Source: Absidia repens
Lineage: Eukaryota > Mucoromycota > Mucoromycetes > Mucorales > Cunninghamellaceae
Assembly: GCA_002105175.1 (NCBI GenBank)
Contig: MCGE01000027.1
Coordinates: 386,001 to 450,000, forward strand
Direction: 5' to 3'
DNA: 64,000 nt
The translations under genes and the position numbers were made by a program. A model generated the notes under the pieces. That model did not search any database, was not told the origin of the DNA, and saw nothing but the letters and a program-made list of their open reading frames with translations. Below, piece by piece: positions 22,905-42,921 of this stretch; position 1 is the stretch's first letter; every line of letters begins with the position of its first letter.

Positions 22905-24035
22905 CTAATGGGCAAACAGCTGTTCAACAACATCCTGCGGAGAAGGACAATCAAAGTTTGAGGGTAATGTATTCTGTCTACAGTATTTCTATAGTGAAAA
23001 AGAAGATTAATTTGAGCACACTTGCTAACCTTAATAGTAAAATGATGATACTTACAAGAGTCATGGTTGATTGAGATTTTCGAAGACCTCGATTTGTTGA
23101 TGTTTGTATCCTTGCAACAGAATGTGAATCTACAAAAGAGTTAAAGAAGATGGTGTAAATAAGAAAGATATAGAAGCTAAACACGTGAAACAATAAATAA
23201 GATAAACATGATAGTCTTACCTGATAATCCTGATAGTTTATCATCCAAAGTGGGAGATGAGCTGCCTTTGCGTTCGATAATAAAAGACGGTATGCTTGAA
23301 GAGAATTGTTTCTTCTTAGTGGGTCTACATGAACAAAAAGTTAATCCAAGCAAAATAAGAGGCTTGTTTTCTACATGCATGTATTTTCATTTACATTTCA
23401 AATTCCACACCAGGATCAGATTTTTGATGCAATTTGATGGCCAACTAGAAAAAGAAAAAAAAGGGTGACACGAATTTGAATACATACACATAATGTAACA
23501 CACCTTTTGACTGATTGAAGCTATTCTTTTTTTTTCTTTTACCTTTAAAGTAGAATTGAATTTTGAATGGTTCAATAGGAATCTTTCAGTTGTTAATCCG
23601 CTGCCCACATATTCGGATAAATTGATTGTCAAATCGCCGATACTAGATACTTGTTTGCCGCCGAGCTCTTGAAACACTTCCAATTTGAGTTCGCAAGGCC
23701 CCAATAACCGTTGTTTGCTAATCACTAACTGGGATAGTACCTTGATGGGTTCATTCCAACCTACAGTGTGATCTTTGATAGGAATTCTACATATATATAC
23801 ATATACATTGATTAATATTGGGGCTAATGATCATATATATATCATCATCATCCTACAATATATAAAATACATACCTTGCTGTGACCCCATATGCGTTTGA
23901 TGCGTTTTTTATTCGCCAACTAACAAAAAAGAGGCCGCTGACCAAGGGAATATTCACTAGATCCCGTATTACAACTGATATGTCGAAGTGTACTTTTCGG
24001 TGTTTTGATATAAAGAGGTGCGTTAATGGTGTCAT
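22905..24035 (-). CDS. NT-type C2 domain protein (EEIG1/EHBP1-like)
   Basis: Six exons on the minus strand: 24035-23875, 23786-23543, 23444-23395, 23324-23221, 23129-23056 and 22988-22905. All have GT-AG junctions and sum to 238 aa in phase. The ATG at 24035 is the first true ATG; the upstream TTG is not a start. The N-terminal 150 residues fit the N-terminal C2 domain of EEIG1/EHBP1 proteins: HFDISVVIRDLVNIPLVSG, then LGGKQVSSIGDLTINLSEYV, then RFLLNHSKFNSTLKLAI. The tail is Ser/Thr-rich and ends in an acidic VVEQLF helix. Such domains bind membranes or small-GTPase partners in trafficking. Divergent from the Nem1-like gene across 300 bp. Confidence 0.82.
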
Positions 24036-24335
24036 TTCATAAAGAATAAAATCCAAAAATAAAAATAAAACAGAAAGAAGAAAGAAAGAAAGAAAGTGAA
24101 AGAAAAAATCAGATATAAAAAAGGGAGCCGGAAAAAGTTTAAAAAATCCTCCTTTTCTAACCGGTTACACAAGCAGCGTCACTTCTGAAAGGGAGTTTGA
24201 GCGGCCTCTCTTTTCCGCTTTTTCTTTTTTTCTTCTTCTTCCTGTTTATATATTTTTATTCAACAAGGAATCCAAATTTGAATAGAATCAATATTACTTT
24301 ATCTTCCTTTTCCCCCTTATATACATATCAAAGCA
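24036..24335. promoter_or_regulatory. Shared promoter, NT-C2 gene and Nem1-like gene
   Basis: 300 bp between divergent start codons. One half has GAAA repeats (24076-24105), the other a long pyrimidine tract (24205-24245). TATATATTTTTAT is at about 24246-24259. Confidence 0.5.
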
Positions 24336-25358
24336 ATGCCTTCAACAAGGCGTCAACATTTTATCACTCCATTTCTCGACTACCTCACCCTTATTTATGC
24401 ATACATTCGGACTATACTCAACTTTCCTAATCGACCTCATCAACAACGTATTTCTTCCGTTTCTTCCTCGGCAAAGCCAGCAAAAAACGCCTTACAGTAT
24501 TACAAGGGAAAAACACTCGTACTAGATTTGGATGAAACCTTGGTGCATTCAGTCCAACTAGGCGGTGCCAACCAATTTCCTGTCCATGCCACCATTCAGC
24601 GAAAACAAATTGAAGTCCAAAGTGAAAAACAAAGCATTCTTTACATAGTATATAAACGACCGCACACCGACTTCTTCTTGAAAACTGTAAGTAAACACCT
24701 CCCCCCATTCGTACATATATACAATTGAAGTCAATTAGTAACGACTCCACTCTCTATTTAGATTAGCCAATGGTACAAGGTTGTTATTTTTACGGCGTCC
24801 ATGGCCGAATACGCTGACCCGGTAATTGATTGGTTGGAGCAAGATGACAATATGATAATGCAACGCTATTTTAGACAGGTAATTGTAGACATGATATTTA
24901 TTAGTTGTCATCTAACCTTCTTTTACTTTTCAAGTCATGTGTATCAAAAAGTGGCAACTATTTGAAAGATATGTATGTAGGCATGACATTATGAATGATA
25001 CTTTGACCCAACACTAACTTCTTTTGTATGATCATACTGTATCCATAGATCCATTGCTGAGTCTGACCTATCCAAGGTTTGCTTGATAGATAATAGTCCC
25101 ATTGCTTATGAACTTCACCAAGGTAAAAAAAAAAAAAAAAAAAAAATGGAAGAAAGATCACATATATTAAAAACTATAGTACAATGGCACTAATGATGAA
25201 TTGAATTAGAAAACGGAATTCCAATATCAACATGGATCAATGCACCAAATGATGAATGCCTGCTGGATTTGCTGCCACTGTTGGATGCCCTTCGGTTTAC
25301 TTCTGATGTTCGAAGCATTTTGAAACTTCGAAACTTGTCACCCTCCGTAGAAAAATAG
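24336..25358 (+). CDS. NEM1: Nem1/CTDNEP1-like lipin phosphatase
   Basis: Five exons, 24336-24686, 24762-24878, 24935-24972, 25049-25122 and 25210-25358, sum to 242 aa, essentially the length of animal CTDNEP1. The HAD/FCP1-type catalytic signature [12 protein letters not shown] is at 61-72, with the phospho-acceptor Asp in [27 protein letters not shown] and [10 protein letters not shown] complete the FCP1-homology fold. A hydrophobic N-terminal segment ([12 protein letters not shown]) fits a membrane anchor. Nem1 with Spo7 dephosphorylates the lipin Pah1 at the nuclear envelope/ER and so controls phospholipid versus storage-lipid synthesis. It is shorter than yeast Nem1, as in other non-yeast homologues. 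Confidence 0.92.
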
Positions 25359-26079
25359 ATCGTTTTCTATAGTTTATATTTATTTTTACCTTTTTTATAT
25401 ATTGTACTTCATTTACTACAATCATTTACACATATTACACATACCCCATATTTAGATCCTGTCTCATATCTTCAATTCATAATAAAAAAATGCCTCCGTT
25501 TTGTCTTAATTGTGTCTTTTATTTTTACTCTATTTTTCTCTTTCTCTCAATGTTATGCACATGTTCTTTATTTTGATCAGCTAGTTGGAAGTCGCATGAT
25601 CGTAGTAAAACCAATGGCATGCTGTATAAAACAATAAGCTAAATAGTGGTTGGCACTGATGGCTGCACGTGGAAATAATATCGATCAACTTATTGTGTGG
25701 ACACTGAGAAGATTTGTTTATAGTAGAAAAGCTTCGCCCATTGAACTGTCATGTAGGGAAAATTTTCCATTTTGGGAAATATGACCTCCGATTATTATAC
25801 ATGTCATAAATCTTGATCAAGCAATATGGTGTCAATTATATTTTATTAAATCACTAATGCGCTTATAATCATTGTATTTAGATATCATGAGATTAATTTG
25901 ACGAATATACCAAAAGAAAAGGTACGTTTCTCAGTCCTATTTTATGTGTCCACCACAGACATTTGTGAAACTATCCAGAAATTCCTATCACCCCAACATA
26001 ATACGACCCATTGTGGGTGTATAACACAGTAGAGAAAGTGCCGAGAATGGTGGTCAATCGATGCAGCATCATACACAAT

Positions 26080-26300
26080 CCCTCTTTTTTTTTTTTTTTT
26101 TTGCACACACACACACACATATCTGCGTCCTTTTTCTAGGCAACCGTTAGGTATACCTATCTGCCAAGACAAAATAAACTCATGAATGACAATTTAAGAA
26201 CAAAAAGACAAGACATATTCTATTCAGATGTAGATAGAAAGAATGACAAACCAAACTAAACTGGTCTAACGATAATACTATGACTCATCTCAAAATGTGA
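26080..26300 (-). repeat. Dispersed repeat, 3' fragment, copy 6
   Basis: Only the terminal part is recognisable: on the minus strand it reads GTTTAGTTTGGTTTGTCATTC, ATCTGAATAGAATATGTCTTGTC, then a tail with GTGTGTGTGTGTGTGC and a poly(A). Similar to the ends of copies 3 and 7. It abuts the long copy starting near 26300. Confidence 0.55.
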
Positions 26301-27820
26301 GGCGACTAGGGCGTGTGGGTGTAAGTGTGGTGCTGGATTCGGGGTATCTTATTATAGATTAAACATAACTTTAGACAAGCTACCATAATCCAATAGAAGC
26401 GGGCAAGCAATCCTAGGATGAGTGACAAACTATCCTACAGTGAAGGAGCTAGTTGAATTGGAACGGCATTGTTCCGTGTTGTCTGCAAAGGCATCGAAAG
26501 AAGGGAACGGCATACTTCAATGGTGAATGGCGGTTACTACTGTCATGCTAAAAGAATCTTCATTTTGATGATGTTGTATGTTGATAACTGCTGTAAAAAG
26601 AAAGAAATACATAGTTTTCATTTTGTGCCCATCAAAAAAAAAAAAATCCTCAGAGGTCAAAATAATTTATTTCAAATGCCGACCACGTGAATTTTTATTT
26701 CGCCCATTTTTATTTTTCCGCTCTCTTTCTTTTCATTTTCTTTTTTTCCTGCTTTATTTTTTTTTTCTTCTTCACCATTTAACTTGCATGACGTTATTGT
26801 GATCTTAGATTAGTATCAGGACTAGTTTAGAAGGGATTCAGATCAGGGATTTCAACATGCATGGGGGAACCCTTTCAATTTGGTTTCAAGATTTATAACC
26901 ACCATTAGTTGGCTTTTGGAGCTCTCATTAACTTAGTTTAGTCTCAGTTTGTCTTAGTTTGTCTTAGTCTGTACCAACATCTCAATAAAATATACATTTC
27001 TTTAATGTTTTAATGAAAAAAGGTCTCATAAGTCTCCCTCATGTTTTGTGCATTAGGTCCCTTTGTTTACTACCATCGCCACCGTTGATCAGTCATGACC
27101 GTTGTTATGCTTCAATAAAAAATGTCACTTTTGCATTACTCATTTCTTGTACTGTATATTATGTTATTTAGCATTTCACTATTGTCCCTTTAGGTTAATG
27201 ATAATTATTATTCAATCCTATATTGATCTTCCTCATGCTTTCTCTAACAGATCCCTCCTCTAGATCCCTTGATACAATGAACTCCTCTCCTTTAGTTTTA
27301 GTATCTATCAATATACTTCAATAAACTATGCCTTGTAATTGACCATTCCCTAACTCATCGGATAATAAGTAACGATACCATTGCAACAGTTTTGTGAGCG
27401 TTCAACCAAACACTTTCTCTTTATTTCACCCACTTTGACTACTTCCTCCTGTGCCCCAGACTAGTTATCAACCGTGGATAAATTACTATTAAATATAGCC
27501 GTATTCCTGATCGACCAATCATATGAGTAAAACTAGACCGTCCTGATGAGGGCGCATCCATCGCAATATAGTATTTTTCGCTCCTTACTGACTTTTCTGT
27601 GCCTGCTTCTCCACCCCTCCCTTGAGACTTCGCGACCGGTTGACATTTCGTCACTTTACATAAAATGTGGTCGCGTTCCCGCTCTACTATTCATATCAAA
27701 CCACATATACCGTGTCGTCAATGCAACCTTGGTTAGACTGAGCTCGTTGTATATAGCCAGTTCGTTATACTGTTTAGTTCCAGTTAGCATATGGTATAGC
27801 ATAAAATGAAGTAATGCGCG
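26300..27820 (+). repeat. Dispersed repeat, long form, copy 7
   Basis: The longest example. Its upstream part (26340-26460, ACTTTAGACAAGCTACC, ACTATCCTACAGTGAAGG) is shared with copy 10. Then come the GACCACGTGAATTTTTATTT box (26681-26700), pyrimidine tract, CTTCACCATTTAACTT, GTATCAGGACTAGTTTAG, GCATGGGGGAACCCTTTC, CAATAAAATATAC (26992), CAATAAAAAATGTC (27113) and CAATAAACTATGCC (27321). Three AATAAA modules follow one another on the same strand. Confidence 0.72.
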
Positions 27821-28525
27821 CAGAAGTCAGTTGGCTGAAGGGCCATTTGGGAGAACGCAAAATTGAGAGGAGGGGATGATTCTAGTTGCAACAGAAACCA
27901 CATTACAGCAATCTCCACCCGCTTCTGACAACTAGTAGATCAATATTTTGCCAGTGTGAAATTGAATATAAAATTGCAACAATCAAGTTTACTTCCTTTT
28001 GATGAACTGCACCATATCGTTATCTTAATTATTGACACAGTCAGTCACTTAAAAAAAGGACGAATACGAGAAAGCTATTTAGCCCGAACAAAAATGTATG
28101 CTGTAGTGTTTACGGAAAGGCGATGAAAGGAGTGAGGGAGGATTAAAAGCATAAACTATTAGTTGAGGTTGCCTCCTACTAAGACATTGCACACATGTAG
28201 CCTTCGTCTCAGTTATAACTATAGCGATGCTGTCAGCACAATGTGAGAAGTGCACGTTGATTCGATCAATGCCAGTGGAAATTGAATTCCCGATTCCCAC
28301 CCCACGGTAGTCACGCCGCTTTTGAAAATAACAACATTTTTTTTATTGGAGTTCGTATTCTTTCTTTCTGTTTTCTACTGCGCAAAACTTTTTTATATTT
28401 ACTTTTTTATCTGCTTTATAAACCAATTCTACATTCTTGATAGATCCTTAGTTAAAAAAGTATCATCTTCTTTTACTTTTCTATCTATTCGATTTTTGGT
28501 TTTCTGCTTTGAACGAAAAGTTATT

Positions 28526-36273
<7,748 letters not shown>

Positions 36274-37468
36274 TTTTAGTTTTAGTTTTAGTTTTAGGTT
36301 TAGTTTTAGTGATATTTATGATTCAAGAGAAAAAAAAAAACTTTATATAGTTTAGTAGTCTTTTATTTTTTTACTTATTTGATTTTTATTTGATTATTCA
36401 ATTGAAATAAAAAGGATGTACATAACAAAAGTAATCAATATATTGGTTTCATCTTTACTGTATCATGCTGTACTTGCTTGGAATATGGGACGGTTGCAGG
36501 GACTGACTCATCAAAATTGGTTGGTTGCGCATGGAGAGACTTGATTTTATTCATGAATGGTTGCTATGTAAATTTGCTATATAGATAATACATTGATTTT
36601 TGTGTGTCAGATTGACAATGCAACAAAGGCATGCTTGTTTTTTATGCATAAAACTAAACACTATACATGAGGTGCTGGACAAAGTCGCCTTAATATACAA
36701 CCCCTTTCACACACACACACGTACGCGCCAATTTTTAATTCTATGTACATGTATACACACTCAACAAAATAAATGATATAAACGTATTACAAAGACACTA
36801 ATGATAAATAGAGACAAGACATATTTTATTTAGTTATAGATACAAACTATGACAAACTAACACTAATCTAAACTAATGATGGTTCGATGACACCACTCGA
36901 TAATAAGAGTAATGTAATCGTGGCTCCAAAATCTGGAATCCAAAATAAAAGGCTTTCCCCGTGATGTTTGTATTGCATTTTTAATCAATTTCTAATACTA
37001 ATCCAAGATCATCATCGCTTCATTGAAGTTTTAATGAAGAGAGAAAAGAAAAAAGAAAATCGGAAATGGCACAAAAGTAAATAAATTTAAATGCACGTGG
37101 GCGGAGTGTGAATATGGGTACTAATCCATCTTCCAGTGACAAAGGTGACACTTAGACGCAACTAAAGCTTGAAATGATGAAGCCACCCTATCCCCTTTAA
37201 AGCTCCAGCGGAGTACCAGAGCGTCTATTTCAATGCGAAAAAAAAGAATAGTACTGTACATAACGCATATCTAGGCGGAAAAACAAGGATCCTGTGACAA
37301 CATGATGAAGAACAAAGTAAAAAACCAGATTTTTATTTCAATGATAAAAAAAGAATAGTACATATTTGGATAGTCTATTTACAATAAGTAAAGGTTGTGT
37401 GTGAGCGATGAAAAGGACAATAATAGGGTAAGGGTAAAGAGGGCTGAATGGAGTAAAAAGTATCTAAA
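36274..37468. other. Intergenic region, PRP8 3' flank and repeat
   Basis: Starts with about six TTTTAG-type hexamers directly after the PRP8 stop, followed by AATAAA near 36405. A short-form reverse repeat copy follows. The rest, to the bS6m stop, is AT-rich. Confidence 0.6.
36690..37125 (-). repeat. Dispersed repeat, short form, copy 8
   Basis: On the minus strand: CCGCCCACGTGCATTTAAATT box (37094-37104), pyrimidine tract, GATCTTGGATTAGTATTAG, AAATGCAATACAAACATCAC, GGGGAAAGCCTTTTATTTTGG, TAGATTAGTGTTAGTTTGTC, AACTAAATAAAATATGTCTTG. A CA repeat marks its far end near 36710. A well-preserved short-form copy. Confidence 0.72.
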
Positions 37469-38033
37469 CTAGAGAGACTTGTCAGGACGAGCCACCACAG
37501 TGTCCAGTTTATCTCCCAATTTCACAAAGGTATGGCGAAGTACTCGGGAGTCAACCAGTAGTTTTTTGCCAAGTTCTTGTACAATACGTGGGTTCGAATC
37601 GAAATGCATCATAAAGTAACTATGTAATCACAAAAGCAGAGCAAAACAAAGTAAAGCAAAAACGAAAAAAGGCACTGTTCAGTTTCAATTCGAGGAAAAA
37701 CCGAGACACATTCTATAAATCCAGTATCACCCGCATCATTTCCTTTATATATTCTCGTACTTACTGTCCTTCAGTGTGGTATTGTTGATGTCGCTTTACA
37801 CGGTGAGGAAGTTGCTTATTACCCCAGTTGTCAAATCCACGCACAACACCTCCTTGTTGTAAAACTTGTGTTGCTGACGTTCTGATCAAATCTTTCAAGT
37901 TGCTCTAATAAAGTAATCCCATCTATTAGTGCATGTCCCTTTTTTTTTTCTAAGTATTTACGATCCCTTTGACGTATCAACTTACCTCAACAAGGTGGGA
38001 GCGAGCAATGCAAACAAGTTCGTAAAAAGGCAT
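37469..38033 (-). CDS. Mitochondrial small-subunit ribosomal protein bS6m
   Basis: Three small exons on the minus strand, 38033-37986, 37904-37765 and 37619-37469, join in phase to 112 aa. The protein starts MPFYELVCIARSH, the first strand of the S6 ferredoxin-like fold. It continues through VLQQGGVVRGFDNWGNKQLPHRVKRH and GHYFMMHFDSNPRIVQEL, both typical of the MRPS6/Mrp17 family. The protein sits in the platform of the mitochondrial 30S-type subunit. There is no separate cleavable presequence, as in other bS6m proteins. Exons were found by hand because each is too short to stand out. Divergent from the secreted-protein gene. Confidence 0.9.
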
Positions 38034-38374
38034 AATAAAGTATTGATAAAAAAAAAAAAAAAAGGAAGACAAATACAAAATAGGGGAACGAGTTTTAAAA
38101 AATAGTGAAAGGCAAGGGAGAGAAAATGCAAGCCACCAAGCGGAATCTAAATACTTCACAGTCGCACACTATTCTAGCTGTCAAAAGTTGGCATATATTC
38201 ACTATGCCCTTAATTCATTATGTAGCGAGCTAACTGTTTCTTAAAGTGAAACATGTCTAGGCTTTGTATACTACAATGTTTTTTACGTTTTCCACCTATT
38301 TATTGTCTGGTTTTTTTTTTTTTAGTTTTTTCTTTTTATCCATGTATTGTATTTGATATCAAGACGATGTGACA
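38034..38374. promoter_or_regulatory. Intergenic region between divergent genes
   Basis: 341 bp between the bS6m start and the secreted-protein start. It contains poly(A) at 38048-38062 and T-rich tracts near 38310-38340; no specific site recognised. Confidence 0.4.
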
Positions 38375-38848
38375 ATGCACTTTACGATCATTCTTCTATC
38401 ATTAATTTTTTTTTTAAGATTATGCTTGGGAATTCCTATCTTTCCGGGACAATCCGTGAGGAGTGGACGATCTTGTATTATTAATGACTCGATTGAAAGT
38501 TCAAGGAGGGTGACCAATTCATGTCAAGCTGATACAAACTCGTGCCGTGCTCCATTTAACAATAAATGCTCTCAGCAAATTACATTAACCAATACAGGTT
38601 TGTTGTTGGATAATGTTGATCACAACGGGGATAAAATCATCTTTAAATTGTTATTGAATCCGAATAGTAACGATCCCAAACCTAAGTCTTGGCGTCAAAA
38701 ATGGAAATCATGGATCAATGAACTTGCGATTTCCCTCAACCTTTGTCTTACAGACCACCCAAAATCATGTATTATGAGTTCTAATCTAACGTCTTCAAAA
38801 AATGATGCAGTCATGCAGGTCATCATCACCAATGATGTGTTATTTTAA
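38375..38848 (+). CDS. Small secreted protein, unknown function
   Basis: Single exon, 157 aa from the ATG at 38375 (the codon two earlier is GTG, not a fungal start). The N-terminus is a clear signal peptide (HFTIILLSLIFFLRLCLG) with likely cleavage near residue 20. The mature part has about seven Cys residues (RSC, NSC, NSC, NKC, NLC, KSC among them), four of them within 30 residues, and a basic Trp-containing stretch KSWRQKWKSW. I recognise no family. Secretion and disulfide bonding are inferred. The 5' flank has TTGTATAC, and the gene lies next to housekeeping genes rather than in a cluster. Confidence 0.6.
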   Translation: MHFTIILLSLIFFLRLCLGIPIFPGQSVRSGRSCIINDSIESSRRVTNSCQADTNSCRAPFNNKCSQQITLTNTGLLLDNVDHNGDKIIFKLLLNPNSNDPKPKSWRQKWKSWINELAISLNLCLTDHPKSCIMSSNLTSSKNDAVMQVIITNDVLF

Positions 38849-39896
38849 TTTAGACCTTTTTTCACTTTACAGAAGTGATTTTATTTTAGCCTCTCAATAA
38901 AAAAATAAAAATAAAAATAAAACCGGGAAATTTATGGAGATCGATCTAATAAGCACTGATTGCTCTGTCCAAAATCGGGAGCATAGGGTCCAGTATAGGA
39001 TTGAGCAAAAAGAAAATGTAGGGGGGGTCACCCTATTGACTGAGCTTGGGGAGAATAAAGTGTAACTTCGTGTGTTCATCAATGGCGTACCATGAAATGA
39101 AATCGGATAAACGTTTACATGTGAATGAAATAAGTTCATTGTGACTAATGATAGTTCCCTTCCTTTTTTTGACAAGATTTTACTGCAAAACTCGAAAAAT
39201 CTACGATGTATATGCCACATTTACATTGCTACATTGGCAGTTTACATTTATTTTTACTTTTTGTGGCACCAGATAATATAAAATGACAGTGTGATCTCTG
39301 TCAAACCACAATTCCAAGTCAAAAATGTCCGAAAAGAACTGCGGTTGGCGTATTCGATCCTTGAGACAAGCTCTAGAGCAACGCAAGAATATGTCTGAAG
39401 CATACCTGCTTTTCAACAAGGTTTATGTCTTCCTGAATCTCCGCGAAAATCGAAAATTTCGTTAAGTTGGCAACAGTAGACTTTCGTTGTTGCAATGTAT
39501 TGTTTGACAGAGAAAAACGATCAGCCAAGTAAACGTGACATTCTTATTTTTATCTAAAGAATTAATATAAAACGGAAATGAAAAAAAGCGACGGTTTTAT
39601 ATGGAAAAAGCCCATTCTTGCCATAACCAAACTCAAACGCCGGTCGTCAGATCTTAATTATTGTACAACATCACAAACTCGGGTATCTGTTTAGAAAATT
39701 GTGTTGATTGAGTGATATGATTTAGTGTGCAATGATATAGACTGGTGACACTCCAGACATAAATATGGCAGTTCTTTTCTGTGCAGAAAATTTTCAATCC
39801 CCGAATTTGAGGTTTGAGGGTTGCTTGAACTTTTTTTTTTTTTTGGGTTCCCTTTCTTACTCTTACTTTCACGCTTTATATTGTGCTTACAGATCC
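38849..39896. other. Intergenic region
   Basis: About 1 kb. AATAAAAAAATAAAAATAAAA at 38898-38918 fits the poly(A) site of the secreted-protein gene. No supported gene in the rest. Confidence 0.5.
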
Positions 39897-42800
39897 ATGG
39901 AGTCATCGTTCAAAGAAAGGTAGTTCAAGAAAATTGTGAAAGGTGTAAAAATGATTTTGAAAAAAAAGTACTGACTGGTTTTGTTTGGCCTTTTCTTTCT
40001 TCCATCTCAAAGGTTGAAGTACTTTGAGGTGACTCTTAGCCAACAAGATGAAGACCATGATTATTCGGAACATTGGACGCCTATTATTGATATGAAAGAA
40101 TTTCGGGAAACTTGTTTCCAAGGTAGGCTGATAACAATAATAGAAAAAGACGACACAATACAGTTCTTCACAAAAAGTACCCCAACTCATCAGCTCTCAT
40201 TATGATATAGGTATCCCTGAAGAATCCGGCCTTCATGCTACTTCTTGGAAAGTACTTACCGGCTATTTACCACCAGACAAAAGTAAATGGCAGATGGCTA
40301 TACAAGAACAGCGACTATCGTACTACGTAAGTCCTTAGTAATAAAGTAACACTATGTTGGACTAGCTGTGCTCACATGATTTTATTTTAATATAGAATTT
40401 GGTCAAGGATCTGCTGGAAAAGCCTGGAGAAGAACCCCCTGCAAGTGATCATGTAAGTATGTAAACAAAGAAACAAGGGACCATTTGCTGACAATCTACC
40501 TTCGTTTTTGTTTATTAGCCCTTGAATTCTACTCCTGGATCAAAATGGGCTACTTATATCAAGGATAACAGCACTTTAGAACAGATTGACAAGGATGTAC
40601 GACGGACTTTGCCTGATTTTGCCTTTTTCCAACAGCATGTACCACAAAACCCATTAAATCCGCTTTCAGCACCACCACCGCCTCCTCCGATATCATCACC
40701 GTCTCTCAACAGTAACACTATTGAAGAAGTTGGATTTGATACGGATCCGTTGCGACAAAACGATACCAAACGGCGATTCTCATTTGGCATTATGGGCCGT
40801 CCAAGGTCTGGTTCCAACGCCTCCAAGAAATCACTCAAGATCAACAATCATAGCGCTGGTAACAACAATAGCAACAACCTATCATCTACTGCGAATCGTT
40901 CTCGATCCAATTCAAGAAGCTCGGCGCGCTCTTTCTCTTCAGGGATGATGGAAAACGGCGCTGATATTATCAACTCACCTCGCAACATTGTCCGGAAGCT
41001 GTCCACGGCATTTTCGAAATCAAACTCTTCACTCTCCATTCCAGCCACTAAGCACAAGAAACACTCAGGATATACGACATTGAAGCCTATCTGTCCATAC
41101 ATCCCCAATCGCAGATCATTGTTTAAACGGATTCAGCAGCAAATGGACAACATCGATGGCAATAAGGAAAATGACAAGGACAAGATGGACCCCAATGGAA
41201 GCGACCATATACAGGATTATCATTGGGAAGTGATTGAACGTCTTCTGTTTATGTATGCCAAGCTGAACCCAGGTATTGGCTATGTGCAAGGAATGAATGA
41301 ATTACTGGCGCCTATTTACTACGTTTTTGCGAATGATACATCACCTGGTTTGGCTGGTCAAGTGCATGCGGAGGCCGATACCTTTTTTGTCTTTACTATT
41401 CTGATGGGCGACGTACGGGATCATTTTGTCAGGTCATTAGATCAGGATGCTAGTACGGGGATTCATGGGACGATGTATCGACTGCAGCAAAGATTGGCTT
41501 GGTATGACAAAAGCCTCTGGCGCGATTTACAACGAAAGGGTGTCAAGGAACCATATTATGCTTTTCGATGGATTACAGTGCTATTCACGCAAGAGTGGGA
41601 TTTGCCTGATGTCATCCGTCTTTGGGATTCTTTATTAGCTGAACGAGGAATGGAAGCTATAGGCGGAACTACCGATACTCCTTTTGAATTTCTTTTGGAT
41701 TTTGCTGTGGCCATGCTAGTGTAAGTAGATATAATGCTGAAATAGAGGTGACGGAAAACTAATATGCTGTTTCTCTTACATATTTAAATAATAGATGTGT
41801 GCGACAAGAATTGCTCAAAGGTGACTTTGGTGAAAACATCAAACTGCTACAGGTAATTAATATATATATATCGTATAAAGGAATGGGGAAGGGGAATACC
41901 GAATATTTATATTTGCTTTTTGATATCACTATTACAGGACTATCCTATCAATGATATTCAATATGTACTGACCATGGCAAATCGAATTCGGGAAACAAGG
42001 TTGCAAATGGTGGCCATTGGACAAGTAGTACCTGGAGTGAATGATGTGCGGCATAGTGGCGTCTTCAACGGTGATTGGAGTGATACATCGTCCATTTCCT
42101 CAACAGCAAGCACAGCAAGTAGCAGACTGCAACAACGGTTACGAGAATCCACAGATATGGCAAGATCAAGCTTCGACTCATTCCGACGTGAATCTAGGGA
42201 ATCCATGGATGACATGTTTCGACGAGGTGTGGCGGTATCAGGCGAACACTGGAAGCGGGCCAGTACGGGTGATATGACACGAAGTATATCTCAGCGATTT
42301 GGATTTGTGAAAAGCAATGTGTTAAGCAAGGCAAGACGATCTGGGTCCATTCGGTCAACCACCAGTGAATCATCATCCACGTTTTCACCATCAACATCAT
42401 CATCACTGCAAAAGCATTGGTTGCTGGCCAATCAATCCACTACGAACAACAGTGATATTATCTCAACATCATCATCAACTATGAATCAGCATCACCAAGG
42501 TCAGCATATTCGTTCCAACAGCACCAACTCCAACAACGGTAACGGCACTTTCATACCCACCGGATATTACGACCGACATCAGCGTGCTGCGTCAGCTTCG
42601 TCTCAACAGGATGGTTCATTGCCGTCAAGGTCCTCCAACATGTTTAATCGGTTTTCGCAAATGATGGTGTCTGGCCAATCTCAATCTTCTGTCGAATCAT
42701 CTCAACGGTCTTCAAGTCCTCGTATACATGATCCTCTTACGCATACCGCTTCCGGTGCTGATCATCGTAATGTATCTTCTACCCACTCCTCTTCATCAAA

Positions 42801-42921
42801 TCAAGGCAACTCAGTGAACAATGACGACGAAAATGAAAAGTTACTCTTCGCAAAGGCAACTGCAGCTCGGGACCAAGCACTTTACCATAGAACGTCTGCC
42901 ACTTACAAAGGATGTGTTTAA
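39897..42921 (+). CDS. TBC-domain RabGAP, TBC1D13-like
   Basis: Seven exons: 39897-39919 (only 23 nt), 40013-40122, 40211-40326, 40396-40452, 40519-41720, 41795-41852 and 41938-42921, 849 aa. Order and motifs match TBC1D13: GIPEESGLHATSWKVLTGYLPPDKS, the arginine-finger IDKDVRR (125-131), HWEVIERLLFMYAKLNPG, the glutamine-finger YVQGMNEL (357-364), HAEADTFFVFT and FAFRW-like YYAFRWITVLFTQE. TBC proteins stimulate GTP hydrolysis by Rab GTPases in membrane traffic. It is about twice as long as animal TBC1D13. The extra length is a Ser/Asn-rich insert inside the TBC domain (about 150-310) and a Ser-rich C-terminal tail after residue 560. The specific Rab partner is unknown. Confidence 0.92.

Larger units (their letters stand above)
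25359..28525. other. Gene-free stretch with repeats
   Basis: 3.2 kb without a supported gene. It contains the Nem1-like 3' flank, a short reverse repeat fragment and a long forward repeat copy. AATAAA near 25480 fits the upstream gene. The final 200 bp is the T-rich PRP8 leader. Confidence 0.6.

Noticed and set aside
37585..37605. GGGTTCGAATC resembling a tRNA B box
   Set aside because: It lies within the bS6m coding exon and no cloverleaf forms around it.
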